Shown piece after piece: positions 37,949 to 47,207 of a stretch of DNA of 64,000 bases. Position 1 is the stretch's first letter, and each line of letters starts with the position of its first letter. A program made the translations under genes and the position numbers. The notes under the pieces are model-generated. The model saw only the letters and a program-made list of their open reading frames with translations. It searched no databases and was not told the origin of the DNA. The stretch is taken from the NCBI RefSeq assembly GCF_030643805.1, contig NZ_CP094656.1, positions 2,418,001-2,482,000 of the forward strand, in the 5' to 3' direction. The DNA comes from Alkalihalobacillus sp. AL-G. Its GTDB lineage: Bacteria > Bacillota > Bacilli > Bacillales > Fictibacillaceae.

Positions 37949-38680
37949 TTATTTTGACGTTTGTGTGACAGCAAGGTTCCTCAATTGTTTGATCTCATGA
38001 GGGGTTAGCCGGCGCGATTCTCCTGGATTCAAACCTTTTAAATCCAATAGCCCATATCGTTCCCGTTTCAGCTTTTGGATCGGATACCCAATCGCCTCGA
38101 ACATTCTTCTTACCTGCCGATTCTTTCCTTCATGAATGGTGATTTCAATGATTGCTGTTTGCTTCTTCTTATCTAAGCTCTTCAGCTTTATTTTTGCAGG
38201 AGCTGTTTTCCCATCTTCAAGACGCACTCCGGTTGATAGTTTTTTCAAATCATGTTTTGAAGGGATTCCTTTTGTTTTAACAATATAGTGTTTTTCCACC
38301 TTATACTTCGGGTGCATCAGTAAATTAGCAAATTCCCCATCGTTCGTCATCAACAACAAACCTGATGTATCATAATCAAGCCTTCCAATCGGGAAAATGC
38401 GCTGTTCGATCTCCGGAAAGAAATCTGTAACGACCTTTCTTCCCTTTTCATCCTTTGCACTTGAAATGACCCCGGTTGGTTTATAAAAGAGGAAATACAC
38501 GGGTTCTTCCTTTTCAATCTTTACTCCGTTCACCTCTATTTCGTCTGAAGGACTTGCCTTCGTTCCGAGCTCCGTAACGGTCGTTCCATTCACCTTAACT
38601 TTTCCATCCTGGATAAGCTTCTCAGCATTTCTCCGAGAGGTTATTCCAGCTTGTGCAATCACTTTTTGTAATCGGTCCAT
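37949..38680 (-). CDS. rluB: 23S rRNA pseudouridine synthase RluB
   Basis: RluB converts a uridine of 23S rRNA (position 2605 in E. coli numbering) to pseudouridine. The 243-residue protein has an N-terminal S4 RNA-binding domain (about 1-60, MDRLQKVIAQAGITSRRNAEKLI) and the RsuA/RluB-type catalytic domain with the catalytic Asp in GRLDYDTSGLLLMTNDG near residue 102. It corresponds to B. subtilis YpuL, which also lies between spmB and resA. Confidence 0.95.
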   Translation of the reverse strand: MDRLQKVIAQAGITSRRNAEKLIQDGKVKVNGTTVTELGTKASPSDEIEVNGVKIEKEEPVYFLFYKPTGVISSAKDEKGRKVVTDFFPEIEQRIFPIGRLDYDTSGLLLMTNDGEFANLLMHPKYKVEKHYIVKTKGIPSKHDLKKLSTGVRLEDGKTAPAKIKLKSLDKKKQTAIIEITIHEGKNRQVRRMFEAIGYPIQKLKRERYGLLDLKGLNPGESRRLTPHEIKQLRNLAVTQTSK

Positions 38681-38789
38681 AATTTCACCTCATTCTCCAT
38701 CATACTCCTCGATACTTCAATTCTCAAGTTAATGAAGAGCTGAAGCGTTTAATCCTACATTCGCAACCTGTTTTTACCATTATGAAAAT

Positions 38790-38911
38790 TAAAGAAAACT
38801 TGGCAAAGCCAAGCCTTAGCGCAGGCTGAGTCTATGTTGAACTTATATACTTGGGACATAAACTATTCATTAACTACGGTTATCTTCCAAGCTGAAAAGC
38901 TTTCCTAACGT
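38790..38911. repeat. Dispersed intergenic repeat, family B, copy 2
   Basis: This 122-bp segment shares its first 28 bases, including the palindrome CTTGGCAAAGCCAAG, and its end (GCTTTCCTAACGT) with 9467-9575. The middle has diverged. As with the first copy, its end abuts the T tract of a terminator, here that of spmB. Confidence 0.75.
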
Positions 38912-38912
38912 G

Positions 38913-38950
38913 CAAAAAAAGAAGCATGATCCTCTGTGGATTGCTGCTTC
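38913..38950 (-). terminator. Rho-independent terminator after spmB
   Basis: GAAGCAGCAATCC pairs with GGATCATGCTTC around ACAGA and on the minus strand is followed by TTTTTTTGC. It closes the dacB-spmA-spmB operon, about 70 bases past the spmB stop. Confidence 0.85.
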
Positions 38951-39020
38951 TTTTTGAACCTTTATTCGGATTCCCTTTCTTATTGATGACTGTGAACCGA
39001 ACCATTGTTATGAAAAACTT

Positions 39021-39548
39021 TCAGAATACGAGAGTAACGACTACAATCGCACAAATAATTCCTACCAAATCAGCGAGAAGCCCTACCTTTAAAGCATTTC
39101 CCATTTTCCGGATCCCGACTGCACCAAAGTAGACGGTTAGGATATATAGTGTCGTATCGGTACTCCCTTGCATCGTCGAGGCGAGGCGACCTATGAAGGA
39201 GTCAGGGCCATAGGTAGCAATAAGGTCTGAAGTCATCGCTAAAGCACCCGTTCCTGATATCGGTCGAATTAAAGCTAAAGGAGCAACCTCACTTGGAATA
39301 CCAATAGCCGAAAGAGACGGTTTGATTAGATGAATCATGAATTCCATTGCACCTGATGCTCGAAAAACAGCAATCGCAACAAGCATACCTACTAAGTAAG
39401 GGATGATCGAAATTGCAATTGAAAATCCTTCCTTTCCTCCTTCTACAAACTCCTCATAGGTTTGAACACGCTTTAACGATGCATAAACAAGGACAAATCC
39501 AATTAGACAAGGCAGGATCCAAATGGAAATTGCCGTCACGACCCCCAT
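39021..39548 (-). CDS. spmB: Spore maturation protein SpmB
   Basis: SpmB works with SpmA in dehydration of the spore core; mutants make spores with more water and lower heat resistance. The 175-residue membrane protein has about five hydrophobic segments and the nucleoside-recognition (Gate) type region with IPYLVGMLVAIAVFRASGA and RPISGTGALA. It follows spmA by one base, and dacB lies upstream, giving the conserved operon dacB-spmA-spmB. Confidence 0.96.
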   Translation of the reverse strand: MGVVTAISIWILPCLIGFVLVYASLKRVQTYEEFVEGGKEGFSIAISIIPYLVGMLVAIAVFRASGAMEFMIHLIKPSLSAIGIPSEVAPLALIRPISGTGALAMTSDLIATYGPDSFIGRLASTMQGSTDTTLYILTVYFGAVGIRKMGNALKVGLLADLVGIICAIVVVTLVF

Positions 39549-39549
39549 A

Positions 39550-40143
39550 TTAGATCCTCCTCTTTTTTAATGTGCGGGAATGAAAAAAACGATCAATCAA
39601 AATAGCAGATAAAGTGGAACAAGTCGTTGCAATGATAGTTGTACTTACAATCTCAGTTGGTGATGCCGAACCATAATTCATCCTGATTGCAATAACGGTC
39701 GTGGGGATTAGCGTCAAGCTGGATGTATTAATAGCTAAAAAGGTAATCATCGACCGAGAAGCTTCCGATTTCCCTCCATTAAGACGCTTCATCTCTTCCA
39801 TTGCTTTTATTCCCATAGGGGTTGCAGCATTGCCCAACCCAAATAAATTAGCCACCATATTAGATAAAATATACCCCATCGCAGGATCATTTTTCGGAAT
39901 CTCAGGGAAAAGCCTACTAACCGCTGGTCGAAATAGTCCTGTTAGCTTATCCAGTAATCCTGCTTTTTTCGCTACGTTCATAAGCCCAAGCCAGAAAACA
40001 AGAATACTGATCAGCCCTAGACAAATCGTAACTGCTTCCTGTGCACTTGTGAACAATACCTTGTTGACTTCATCCATTGTTCCATTTATAGCTGCAAAAA
40101 CGATACCAAAAATAAACATGAACGCCCAAATTAAATTAACCAT
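39550..40143 (-). CDS. spmA: Spore maturation protein SpmA
   Basis: SpmA is the partner of SpmB in spore core dehydration. The 197-residue membrane protein has Gate-domain features (GLGNAATPMGIKAMEEMKRLN, FLAINTSSLTLIPTTVIAIR). The start is set at the ATG (MVNLIWAFMFIFG) inside the dacB 3' end (8-base overlap), which removes 11 unconserved codons from the longest frame and indicates coupled translation. Confidence 0.95.
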   Translation of the reverse strand: MVNLIWAFMFIFGIVFAAINGTMDEVNKVLFTSAQEAVTICLGLISILVFWLGLMNVAKKAGLLDKLTGLFRPAVSRLFPEIPKNDPAMGYILSNMVANLFGLGNAATPMGIKAMEEMKRLNGGKSEASRSMITFLAINTSSLTLIPTTVIAIRMNYGSASPTEIVSTTIIATTCSTLSAILIDRFFHSRTLKKRRI

Positions 40144-41302
40144 GAGGCACCGTAATCGAAAAGAATTTCGAAACAACCTCTTTCAACGTCCCCCAAAATG
40201 TTTTTTTATCATATTCAGGGTAGGTTCCTTCCAAATATAGGGGAACCGTCCCTACCGTTTGCTCATAGAGCTGAACGGTTACTTTTCCGATTGGATTAGG
40301 TGGATGATCGTCCCACTCACCGTCTTTTGGAGGAGTATGTAGGGTAATCTCATTCTTGACTGCTGTTTTTTCTTTCTCTGTTAAAGGGTATAAAAATTTT
40401 CTAGGTGCTTCCACAGAATTTTTATATACTTCGTTTTCCAATCCCTTGATTGTTCCTTTATCCACAATCGGGACCAAATCGAATGTCTTGAAACCCCACT
40501 CGAATAGATTAATATGGTCGTTCCAATCATTCCCATCATTCAATGTAACTGTTATAAGCTCCATGCCATCCTTTTCCGCAGTGGAAACGAGGGTACGTTT
40601 TGCCCGTTTTGTATAACCTGTTTTCCCTCCAGTCGAATACTCATACATCCGTAACAGCTTGTTTTTATTTTTCCAAACCCGGTCCCACTTCTTCCCTTCT
40701 TGAGGTGCACGATGTGTTTTTGTCCCGGTGATTTCTCGATATTTACGGTTGTCCATTGCATATTGGGTTAGGAGTGCCATATCATAAGCTGTGGAGAGGT
40801 GATTTTCATGATCATCCAACCCATGGGGATTTGAAAAATACGTATCTCTCATCCCGATTTCTTGGGCCTTTTGATTCATTAAAAAAACAAATCCTTCGAC
40901 ACTACCACCAACGTGTTCAGCAATGGCAACCGCAGCATCATTACCAGAGCGAAGCATTAAGCCATAGACAAGGTCTTCTAAAAGAATCCGTTCACCAGGT
41001 TTTAAATAGATTGATGAACCTTCAGAGTACACAGCTCGATTACTAACTTTCACAATTTCATCCATTTTTCCTGATTCCACTGCTAAAATAGCTGTCATGA
41101 TTTTTGTTATGCTAGCAATCCTCATTTTTTTGTGCTCATTTTTACCAAATAGGACTCGGCCTGTTTCTTGTTCCATCAATATAGCCGATTGAGCGGAAAC
41201 ACTCGGGGATTGGGCAAAGGTCGTTGTCGATAACGGCGTTGAAAAAAATAGGAGAAAGAAAAGTCCTGTTAGAGTCACTTTTTTAGTTAGTGGAGAACCC
41301 AT
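40136..41302 (-). CDS. dacB: D-alanyl-D-alanine carboxypeptidase DacB (PBP5*)
   Basis: DacB is the sporulation-specific carboxypeptidase that lowers cross-linking of cortex peptidoglycan. The 388-residue preprotein has a signal peptide (to about residue 30) and all three active-site motifs of the S11 family: SITK (Ser64-Lys67), SGN (SGNDAA), and KTG (GGKTGYTKRA). A C-terminal beta domain and a final hydrophobic/amphipathic helix (FFSITVPHG end) follow. In B. subtilis it is made in the mother cell under sigma-E. Confidence 0.95.
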   Translation of the reverse strand: MGSPLTKKVTLTGLFFLLFFSTPLSTTTFAQSPSVSAQSAILMEQETGRVLFGKNEHKKMRIASITKIMTAILAVESGKMDEIVKVSNRAVYSEGSSIYLKPGERILLEDLVYGLMLRSGNDAAVAIAEHVGGSVEGFVFLMNQKAQEIGMRDTYFSNPHGLDDHENHLSTAYDMALLTQYAMDNRKYREITGTKTHRAPQEGKKWDRVWKNKNKLLRMYEYSTGGKTGYTKRAKRTLVSTAEKDGMELITVTLNDGNDWNDHINLFEWGFKTFDLVPIVDKGTIKGLENEVYKNSVEAPRKFLYPLTEKEKTAVKNEITLHTPPKDGEWDDHPPNPIGKVTVQLYEQTVGTVPLYLEGTYPEYDKKTFWGTLKEVVSKFFSITVPHG

Positions 41303-41415
41303 AGTATCCCGTCCCTTAGAATGTTTTGTACAAGTTTATGCTGAAAAGGACAGGATATGATAAAAGTTAAGTTACATAATTATTTTATGGTAACTAAGAT
41401 GAGCCGAAATCATAT

Positions 41416-41988
41416 TCAGCGATTCTTATTTATAGGTCGTGGAACAAATTTCGGAGTTTTTGCAAAATCATCACCATAATTAGATTGCGCTGTGAGTGCT
41501 TTCTCTTCGGCTGGGATCCGAATATAGGTTAGTAAAAAATAATTCAGGAGCGAGAATAACACTGCCGTAAAGTATGCACTGAAAAGTAGAGGAATAATTA
41601 ATATTTCAAGGGCTACGATCACGTAATTAGGGTGTCTCAAATAACGGTATGGGCCTCTTTTCACAACCATTGCTTTTGGCAGGATGATAATTTTGGTGTT
41701 CCAGTACATCCCAAGTGAACGAATTGTCCAAATCCTTACTGCTTGCAGCAAAACATACAGCGTAAACAATACCGTAAAGAAAGGGGTTAGAGTGAAACCG
41801 GACCAGATCGCTTCTGTAATAAAGCAGAATAAAAAACCGATGTGAAGCAAGACAATATAGTGGTAATGTTCCTTACCATATTCGATGGCTCCCCGTAGTT
41901 TCATGTTCTTTTCATTTCGCTTTGCAATGACGAGTTCCATTAGTCGTTGTAGGACAACAAAGGATATGAATACCGAAAACAGAATCAC
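41416..41988 (-). CDS. bpsB: Alkylpyrone O-methyltransferase BpsB (YpbQ)
   Basis: This 190-residue membrane protein belongs to the isoprenylcysteine carboxyl methyltransferase (ICMT) family. It has about five hydrophobic segments and the SAM-binding RHPNYVIV motif near residue 120, with a late conserved EEKAL. In B. subtilis BpsB methylates the alkylpyrones made by BpsA. It starts with a GTG behind GGAAGG, 12 bases after the bpsA stop, so the two form a unit. Confidence 0.9.
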   Translation of the reverse strand: MILFSVFISFVVLQRLMELVIAKRNEKNMKLRGAIEYGKEHYHYIVLLHIGFLFCFITEAIWSGFTLTPFFTVLFTLYVLLQAVRIWTIRSLGMYWNTKIIILPKAMVVKRGPYRYLRHPNYVIVALEILIIPLLFSAYFTAVLFSLLNYFLLTYIRIPAEEKALTAQSNYGDDFAKTPKFVPRPINKNR

Positions 41989-42000
41989 AATAACCTTCCC

Positions 42001-43095
42001 TCATTCCTTGCTCCATTCAATTAGGAGGATTTCAGAGCTAAAACCAGGTCCAAGTGCCATTACTATACCTAACTCCCCCTCATCAATCGTTTTACCCATA
42101 AACCGTTCAAGCACATATAAAACGGTTGCAGAGGACATATTACCGAAGTGTTGTAGGATATGCAACGAATCTTCAAGTAGAGATTCGGAAATAGATAAGG
42201 AATCCGCGTAAGCATTCAATACTTTTATTCCGCCAGGGTGGGTAACGTAATGCTGTATTTGTTCCAATGTGAGGTTCTGTCCTTGTAGGAACTTTAAAAT
42301 ATTCGGACGCAGCCATGTCTTAACGATGTTCGGGATATCCTTTGAAAAGACAACGTACAATCCACTGTTTTTCACATCCCAACCCATCACATCCTCTGAA
42401 TCGGGCATCAATGTCGATTGGGTAGCTCTTATTTTAGGTGAGGTGACTTGGGAACTATAGTGATGCCGATCAATATCATCCCCAATGATCAACGCACAGC
42501 TGACCCCATCTCCAAATAAAGAAGTTCCGATTAAATTGCTTTTGGACCGATCATTTTTTTGAAAGGTTAAACTGCATAACTCTACGCATAAAACTAGTAC
42601 TTTAGCAGAGGGATATGCGAGACAATACTCATGGGCTCGTGATAGACCTGAGGCTCCACCAGCACATCCAAGTCCCCAAATCGGAACCCGTTTCGTGTGT
42701 GGTGAAAACGGGAGGATATTCATAATTCGAGCTTCGATACTCGGGGTGGAAAAGCCTGTACTTGAAACGAAATAAATGGCATCAATCTCCTCAGTAGCAA
42801 TCTTCCGTTGTAAATAACGCTCATTGTTCATACAGTGATTAATTGCCTTTACACCATATTCAACAGCTTTTTCGATGAACCGATCATTCCGCTCCTGTAG
42901 TGAATGGTCTTCTTTATACCACTTTAGTTCGTTCGCAAAATAACGGGTTTGAATTTGGCCATTTTGAAAAACACGAAGCAATCGATCAATATTAGAAAAA
43001 TCATGCTCAAATAATTCCTTTGCAAACTCTACTGTCTCAGCCTGTCGGAGAGGGTTTTCTGGATTACAAGTACCTACTGATAAGATTGAAGGCAT
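42001..43095 (-). CDS. bpsA: Type III polyketide synthase BpsA
   Basis: BpsA is a chalcone-synthase-like enzyme that condenses long-chain acyl-CoA with malonyl-CoA (or methylmalonyl-CoA) to make triketide alkylpyrones. The 364-residue protein has the catalytic triad: Cys144 in GLGCAGGASG, His in YVTHPGGIKVL, and Asn in FGNMSSAT. bpsB follows directly. In B. subtilis the pair lies near pbuX-xpt; here it is placed between dacB and scpB, beside sporulation genes. The products are membrane lipids of unclear function. Confidence 0.93.
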   Translation of the reverse strand: MPSILSVGTCNPENPLRQAETVEFAKELFEHDFSNIDRLLRVFQNGQIQTRYFANELKWYKEDHSLQERNDRFIEKAVEYGVKAINHCMNNERYLQRKIATEEIDAIYFVSSTGFSTPSIEARIMNILPFSPHTKRVPIWGLGCAGGASGLSRAHEYCLAYPSAKVLVLCVELCSLTFQKNDRSKSNLIGTSLFGDGVSCALIIGDDIDRHHYSSQVTSPKIRATQSTLMPDSEDVMGWDVKNSGLYVVFSKDIPNIVKTWLRPNILKFLQGQNLTLEQIQHYVTHPGGIKVLNAYADSLSISESLLEDSLHILQHFGNMSSATVLYVLERFMGKTIDEGELGIVMALGPGFSSEILLIEWSKE

Positions 43096-43260
43096 ATGCC
43101 GCTTCCCCCTAAAAAGTACAACTTCATAATGTCAGCGTTCATCTTTATCAGTTTGTACGAATTTCATTGAATTATGTAAAACCGTTACAAACGTCCAATC
43201 CGCAACTAGACGAACGCATATAGTATGGGTGAATGCTCATATAGGAAGAAGGGAAGCAAC

Positions 43261-43359
43261 ATGTCCGATGGATTGGGAAGTGGGTTCATATTACTCGTGG
43301 TATTGTTTGTTCTTTTGGTGATTATTGGAGTTACAGTCTATTCTGGAAATCGTGGATAA
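43261..43359 (+). CDS. YjcZ-family sporulation peptide
   Basis: A 32-codon plus-strand gene encodes a short polar start (MSDGLGSG), one long hydrophobic span (FILLVVLFVLLVIIG) and a small tail. This is the plan of the YjcZ/YtrI-like tiny sporulation proteins of Bacillus (GSGFxLIVVLFILL). An AGAAGGG site stands 7 bases before the ATG. Upstream, CATATAGTA resembles a sigma-K/sigma-E -10 element, but no good -35 is seen. A strong hairpin follows the stop. Confidence 0.75.
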   Translation: MSDGLGSGFILLVVLFVLLVIIGVTVYSGNRG

Positions 43360-43363
43360 CACT

Positions 43364-43400
43364 ATTAAGGGGATGACCTGAATGAAGTCATCCCCTTTAC
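43364..43400 (+). terminator. Bidirectional terminator after the YjcZ-like gene
   Basis: AAGGGGATGAC pairs with GTCATCCCCTT and is followed by TACTTTT on the plus strand. It lies 5 bases past the small gene and also faces the unknown gene ending at 43436 on the minus strand. Confidence 0.85.
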
Positions 43401-43435
43401 TTTTGAACGATAAAGTATATCGTTGGGTTGGTATT

Positions 43436-43840
43436 CTAGCTCTCCTTCGCGTGAAGGTTGAGTTGTCCTTTTTCATATAGGTGTGTAATCATTTGCTGAA
43501 TTTCATCGGCTTCAATTCCCTTGAACAGATCCGCAAATTGGTTTTCTTCATTTATGTATACACGATGACGTTCTTCATATTCAGGGTGCTTATTCAACGC
43601 AATCAATCCAATAACATCCCTTAAATGAACAGGTTGATTGTTAATTTCAAAGATTGGATCTTCATTAAAAGGTGTTAATTCAGCTATCTTTTCTTCAAAA
43701 TAACGTAGGTAGAGCAATGAAAATGAACGTTCTTTACCTGCTTTCACTTTATAAGTCACTACTGAACGGTTAAAAAAGTCCTCCGGTGAATTGGATTGTG
43801 ATTTTTCAAGCTCCTGGCCTTTACATGACGTAATAATCAT
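43436..43840 (-). CDS. Unknown protein encoded after scpB
   Basis: I do not recognise this 134-residue soluble protein. It reads as mixed alpha/beta, with a short beta-like middle (SVVTYKVKAGKERSFSLL) and a helical, acidic C-terminus (DEIQQMITHLYEKGQL). The start chosen is the ATG 8 bases after AAGGGGG; a frame 7 codons longer overlaps the scpB stop. Position directly after scpB is where B. subtilis has ypuI, but the sequence does not resemble YpuI as I know it. Its ribosome binding site and operon position support it as real. Confidence 0.75.
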   Translation of the reverse strand: MIITSCKGQELEKSQSNSPEDFFNRSVVTYKVKAGKERSFSLLYLRYFEEKIAELTPFNEDPIFEINNQPVHLRDVIGLIALNKHPEYEERHRVYINEENQFADLFKGIEADEIQQMITHLYEKGQLNLHAKES

Positions 43841-43853
43841 TCGTTCATCCCCC

Positions 43854-44447
43854 TTAATCATTTGTGTCTAGAATGCTTTCGAAATTTTCGAAAAACAAAT
43901 CGGCTTCGTTTTCAATCGAATCTTCCTCGAATGATTCCGGTAAATCCGGTAACTCATCTGTTGACTTCAGTCCGAAATATTCAAGAAAGTCTTTTGTTGT
44001 CCCATATAAAATCGCCCGTCCAGTCCCTTCCGCTCTACCCACTTCTTTAATAAGTAATTTGGAAGACAACGTTTGGAGCGGTTTTTCCGTTTTAACTCCT
44101 CTAATTTCTTCAATTTCCGAGCGGGTGATCGGTTGCCTGTAAGCGATGATCGCAAGGGTTTCAAGGGCTGCCTGTGATAAGGTACTCGTGGTCGGAGATT
44201 CTAAAAACCGTTCATAGTATGTAATATGCTCCGCTTTCGTTGTAAATTGATAGCCACCAGCAACCTCTACGATTTCGATACCACGATCGCTTTTATTATA
44301 GTCTGCTTTCAATTCATCTAGTAGTTGTTCTACTTCGTTCAAATCGACTTGGAGTACATCTGCCACCTGTTTGCCTTCTAACCCTTCATCACCGACAACG
44401 AAAAGAAGACCCTCAATTACCGCTTTCTGTTCAACTCTTGTCGTCAA
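43854..44447 (-). CDS. scpB: Segregation and condensation protein B
   Basis: ScpB is a winged-helix protein that with ScpA forms the non-SMC part of the bacterial condensin Smc-ScpAB, needed for chromosome compaction and segregation. The 197-residue protein has two winged-helix domains (about 5-80 and 95-165, QAALETLAIIAYRQPITRSEIEEIRG) and an acidic C-terminal tail. Its start overlaps the scpA stop by 4 bases (ATGA). Confidence 0.96.
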   Translation of the reverse strand: MTTRVEQKAVIEGLLFVVGDEGLEGKQVADVLQVDLNEVEQLLDELKADYNKSDRGIEIVEVAGGYQFTTKAEHITYYERFLESPTTSTLSQAALETLAIIAYRQPITRSEIEEIRGVKTEKPLQTLSSKLLIKEVGRAEGTGRAILYGTTKDFLEYFGLKSTDELPDLPESFEEDSIENEADLFFENFESILDTND

Positions 44448-45202
44448 CTTACACCCTCCTCTGCCAGCTGAATCGTAATGTCATTGAAGTTCTCCTCCTG
44501 GACACATAGGATTTGCTTGGTTTTCATAAGTTCCAGGATCGCAAGGAATGTAACGACGAGGTGTTCTTTGTTCGGATAAGGAAATAGCTCCTGAAAGGTT
44601 TGTCGTCCTTTTTTAAAACGTAATTCCGTAACAATTTCAGTCATCCGTGTCTCGATCGGTATTTCCTGACGATCAATTTTAGATTGGGATGGCGTAGGTC
44701 GCTTTTTCTTTGTTGACATTCGCTGAAAGGCATCAATCAGATCATAAACCGTTATATTTGAAACCGGATTAACCGGCTCTTGATTTTTCTCGATATAATC
44801 GAGACTGCTTGGTTGCTTGGTCAATATCAGACTACGCTTGCTCTCCCGTTCTTTTAAATACGTGGAAGCTTCTTTAAATTTACGGTATTCAATCAACCGT
44901 CTTACGAGTTCCTCGCGTGGGTCTTCTTCCATATCCATTTCGAGCTGCTGATCGTAATCCTCATCTTCATGCTTAGGTAACAGCGTCTTGCTCTTGATCG
45001 CCAATAGTGTAGCGGCCATCACAAGGTATTCACTCGCAATATCGAGCTGAAGTTCTTGCATCGTATGTATGTAATCCATGTATTGTTCGGTGATCTTTGC
45101 GACAGGAATATCATAAATATCGATTTCATATCGATTGATCAAATGCAAAAGTAAATCGAGTGGTCCCTCGAATGCATCGAGTCTAACGTTGTATTCAGTC
45201 AT
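44444..45202 (-). CDS. scpA: Segregation and condensation protein A
   Basis: ScpA is the kleisin subunit that bridges the Smc heads and recruits ScpB. The 252-residue protein starts with the conserved N-terminal kleisin helix (FEGPLDLLLHLINRYEIDIYDIP), has the typical acidic middle (EDEDYDQQLEMDMEEDPREE), and a C-terminal winged helix (FLAILELMKTKQI) for the Smc cap. Translation is coupled to scpB. The tandem scpA-scpB matches B. subtilis ypuGH. Confidence 0.96.
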   Translation of the reverse strand: MTEYNVRLDAFEGPLDLLLHLINRYEIDIYDIPVAKITEQYMDYIHTMQELQLDIASEYLVMAATLLAIKSKTLLPKHEDEDYDQQLEMDMEEDPREELVRRLIEYRKFKEASTYLKERESKRSLILTKQPSSLDYIEKNQEPVNPVSNITVYDLIDAFQRMSTKKKRPTPSQSKIDRQEIPIETRMTEIVTELRFKKGRQTFQELFPYPNKEHLVVTFLAILELMKTKQILCVQEENFNDITIQLAEEGVS

Positions 45203-45459
45203 AAGTTTTCACCATTCTCATAATCTACTAACAGTTTTAATTCACGATTAAAAAGTTAGACGAATCTCATCGTTTATCATTAGTCTACTGTTTAAACTAC
45301 TGCTGATAATATGACGATATTATAGCATACCCCTACCACTATCACAATTTCACCGGAAACGAATTCTACAAAATGTGTAAACATAGGACAGTAATCCATT
45401 CAAGTTTTACAATTGACATATGTTAAAATAAAGATAGAAATGAAGTGGAGGATTGACTA

Positions 45460-45987
45460 ATGTACCCAAAACCATACATTGATTTTTTAGTGCACTTTCA
45501 TGGATTGCGAGACTACTTCGAATGTCATGAAATACTGGAAGAACATTGGAAATCCGATCCAAGAGACAACCGGAAGGATTACTGGGTAGGACTGATCCAG
45601 ATTGCAGTTGCACTGTATCATCAACGGCGCGGCAATTTTTCAGGCGCACAAAGGATGCTGCAAAACTCCTTATCAATCGTTGAAAGAGAGCACGAAGAAT
45701 TCGAGGGCTTAGGACTTGATTCACGTAAACTGAGAGATCTTTTGAAAGAAAGAATTATCGACCTGAAGAGAACTAAATCGTACAAGAGTTTAAATCTTCC
45801 TATAATTGATGAACAATTAGTCGAACGATGTCAGGAAGAATGCTTAAAAGCTGGTTGTAAATACGGAGTACCAAGTGACTTAGCAAACGAATATTTGGTC
45901 AATAAACATATGAGGCGAGATCGAACAGACGTGATCGAAGAACGGCACGAACAGAAGCAATTACGAGCAAAGAGACGTGCTGATTGA
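45460..45987 (+). CDS. ypuF: YpuF-like DUF309 protein
   Basis: The 175-residue helical protein has the DUF309 core at its N-terminus: YFECHEILEEHWK near residue 19, followed by VGLIQIAVALYHQRRGN. This arrangement of His/Glu residues is conserved in the family, whose function is unknown. The C-terminal third is basic and polar. The ATG follows GTGGAGG by about 8 bases. It matches B. subtilis YpuF and sits between scpA and ribT, here on the opposite strand to both. Confidence 0.88.
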   Translation: MYPKPYIDFLVHFHGLRDYFECHEILEEHWKSDPRDNRKDYWVGLIQIAVALYHQRRGNFSGAQRMLQNSLSIVEREHEEFEGLGLDSRKLRDLLKERIIDLKRTKSYKSLNLPIIDEQLVERCQEECLKAGCKYGVPSDLANEYLVNKHMRRDRTDVIEERHEQKQLRAKRRAD

Positions 45988-46006
45988 TTATCGAATAGCA
46001 TTACGA

Positions 46007-46054
46007 AAGGGGCTGACCTAACATCCTCAATATCGATGTTTTGGTCAGCCCCTT
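46007..46054 (+). terminator. Terminator between ypuF and ribT (convergent)
   Basis: AAGGGGCTGACC pairs perfectly with GGTCAGCCCCTT, with CATC/GATG pairing further in. TTCTAATCTTC follows on the plus strand. It serves ypuF and probably ribT from the other side. The stem and loop-side words recur after inhA (25083-25131). Confidence 0.85.
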
Positions 46055-46056
46055 TT

Positions 46057-46546
<490 letters not shown>

Positions 46547-46605
46547 ATTATTCAACCTTCTTTAGTATAGCGGATTTTCATTAAAGTTGCGAATTTCCTT
46601 AGTGG

Positions 46606-47076
46606 TTACTTTTGAAACGAACGACAAAGGTTACCCATTTCAATTGCTGATACTGCAGCTTCCCAGCCTTTATTCCCTGCTTTTGTTCCAGCACGCTCCA
46701 CCGCTTGTTCGATTGAATCCGTTGTCAGTACCCCGAAGATGACCGGTACACCAGAGTCCATTGAAAGGCTTGAAACACCCTTGGATACTTCCTTGCAAAC
46801 ATAATCAAAATGCGGAGTGGAACCACGGATAACCGTTCCTAATGTAATTACTGCATCATATTGTTTAGAATCAACCATTTTTTTAGCGATCATAGGAATT
46901 TCAAATGCACCCGGAACCCATGCCAGGTCAACATCCTCATCGTTAACCCCGTGTCGTTTCAGTGCATCCTGTGCGCCTGAAAGAAGCTTACTTGTAATGA
47001 ATTCATTGAATCTACCTACAACAATCCCAACTTTTAAACCACTACCAACTAAATGACCTTCAAAAATAGTACCCAT
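46606..47076 (-). CDS. ribH: 6,7-dimethyl-8-ribityllumazine synthase
   Basis: RibH condenses 5-amino-6-ribitylamino-uracil with dihydroxybutanone phosphate to lumazine, the penultimate step of riboflavin synthesis. The 156-residue protein has the typical segments [20 protein letters not shown], and the active-site [14 protein letters not shown] with its His at about residue 89. In Bacillus it forms a 60-subunit capsid around riboflavin synthase. A gap of 131 bases holding a family A repeat module separates it from ribBA. Confidence 0.97.
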   Translation of the reverse strand: MGTIFEGHLVGSGLKVGIVVGRFNEFITSKLLSGAQDALKRHGVNDEDVDLAWVPGAFEIPMIAKKMVDSKQYDAVITLGTVIRGSTPHFDYVCKEVSKGVSSLSMDSGVPVIFGVLTTDSIEQAVERAGTKAGNKGWEAAVSAIEMGNLCRSFQK

Positions 47077-47127
47077 ATTAATAATCCTCCTTGTATATGT
47101 TGTTAATTAAATTCTCCTATTATGAAG

Positions 47128-47186
47128 TTCGACCTAAATCATCACTTCCTGTGATACCGTCGAACCGATTCACATCGTGTGAGCCC
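47128..47186. repeat. Repeat family A, hairpin module inside the rib operon
   Basis: GTTCGAC (47128) and GTCGAAC enclose the inner hairpin TCAC-TTCC-TGTGA and are followed by the second hairpin TTCACA-TCG-TGTGAG. The same order of stems is found at 62500, 62627 and 62884. The terminal CTTTTTGAAC of full copies is degraded here to GACTTTTTTAA. It lies between ribBA and ribH, so it should be transcribed as part of the operon mRNA. Confidence 0.75.
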
Positions 47187-47207
47187 CGTTGACTTTTTTA
47201 ATATCCT

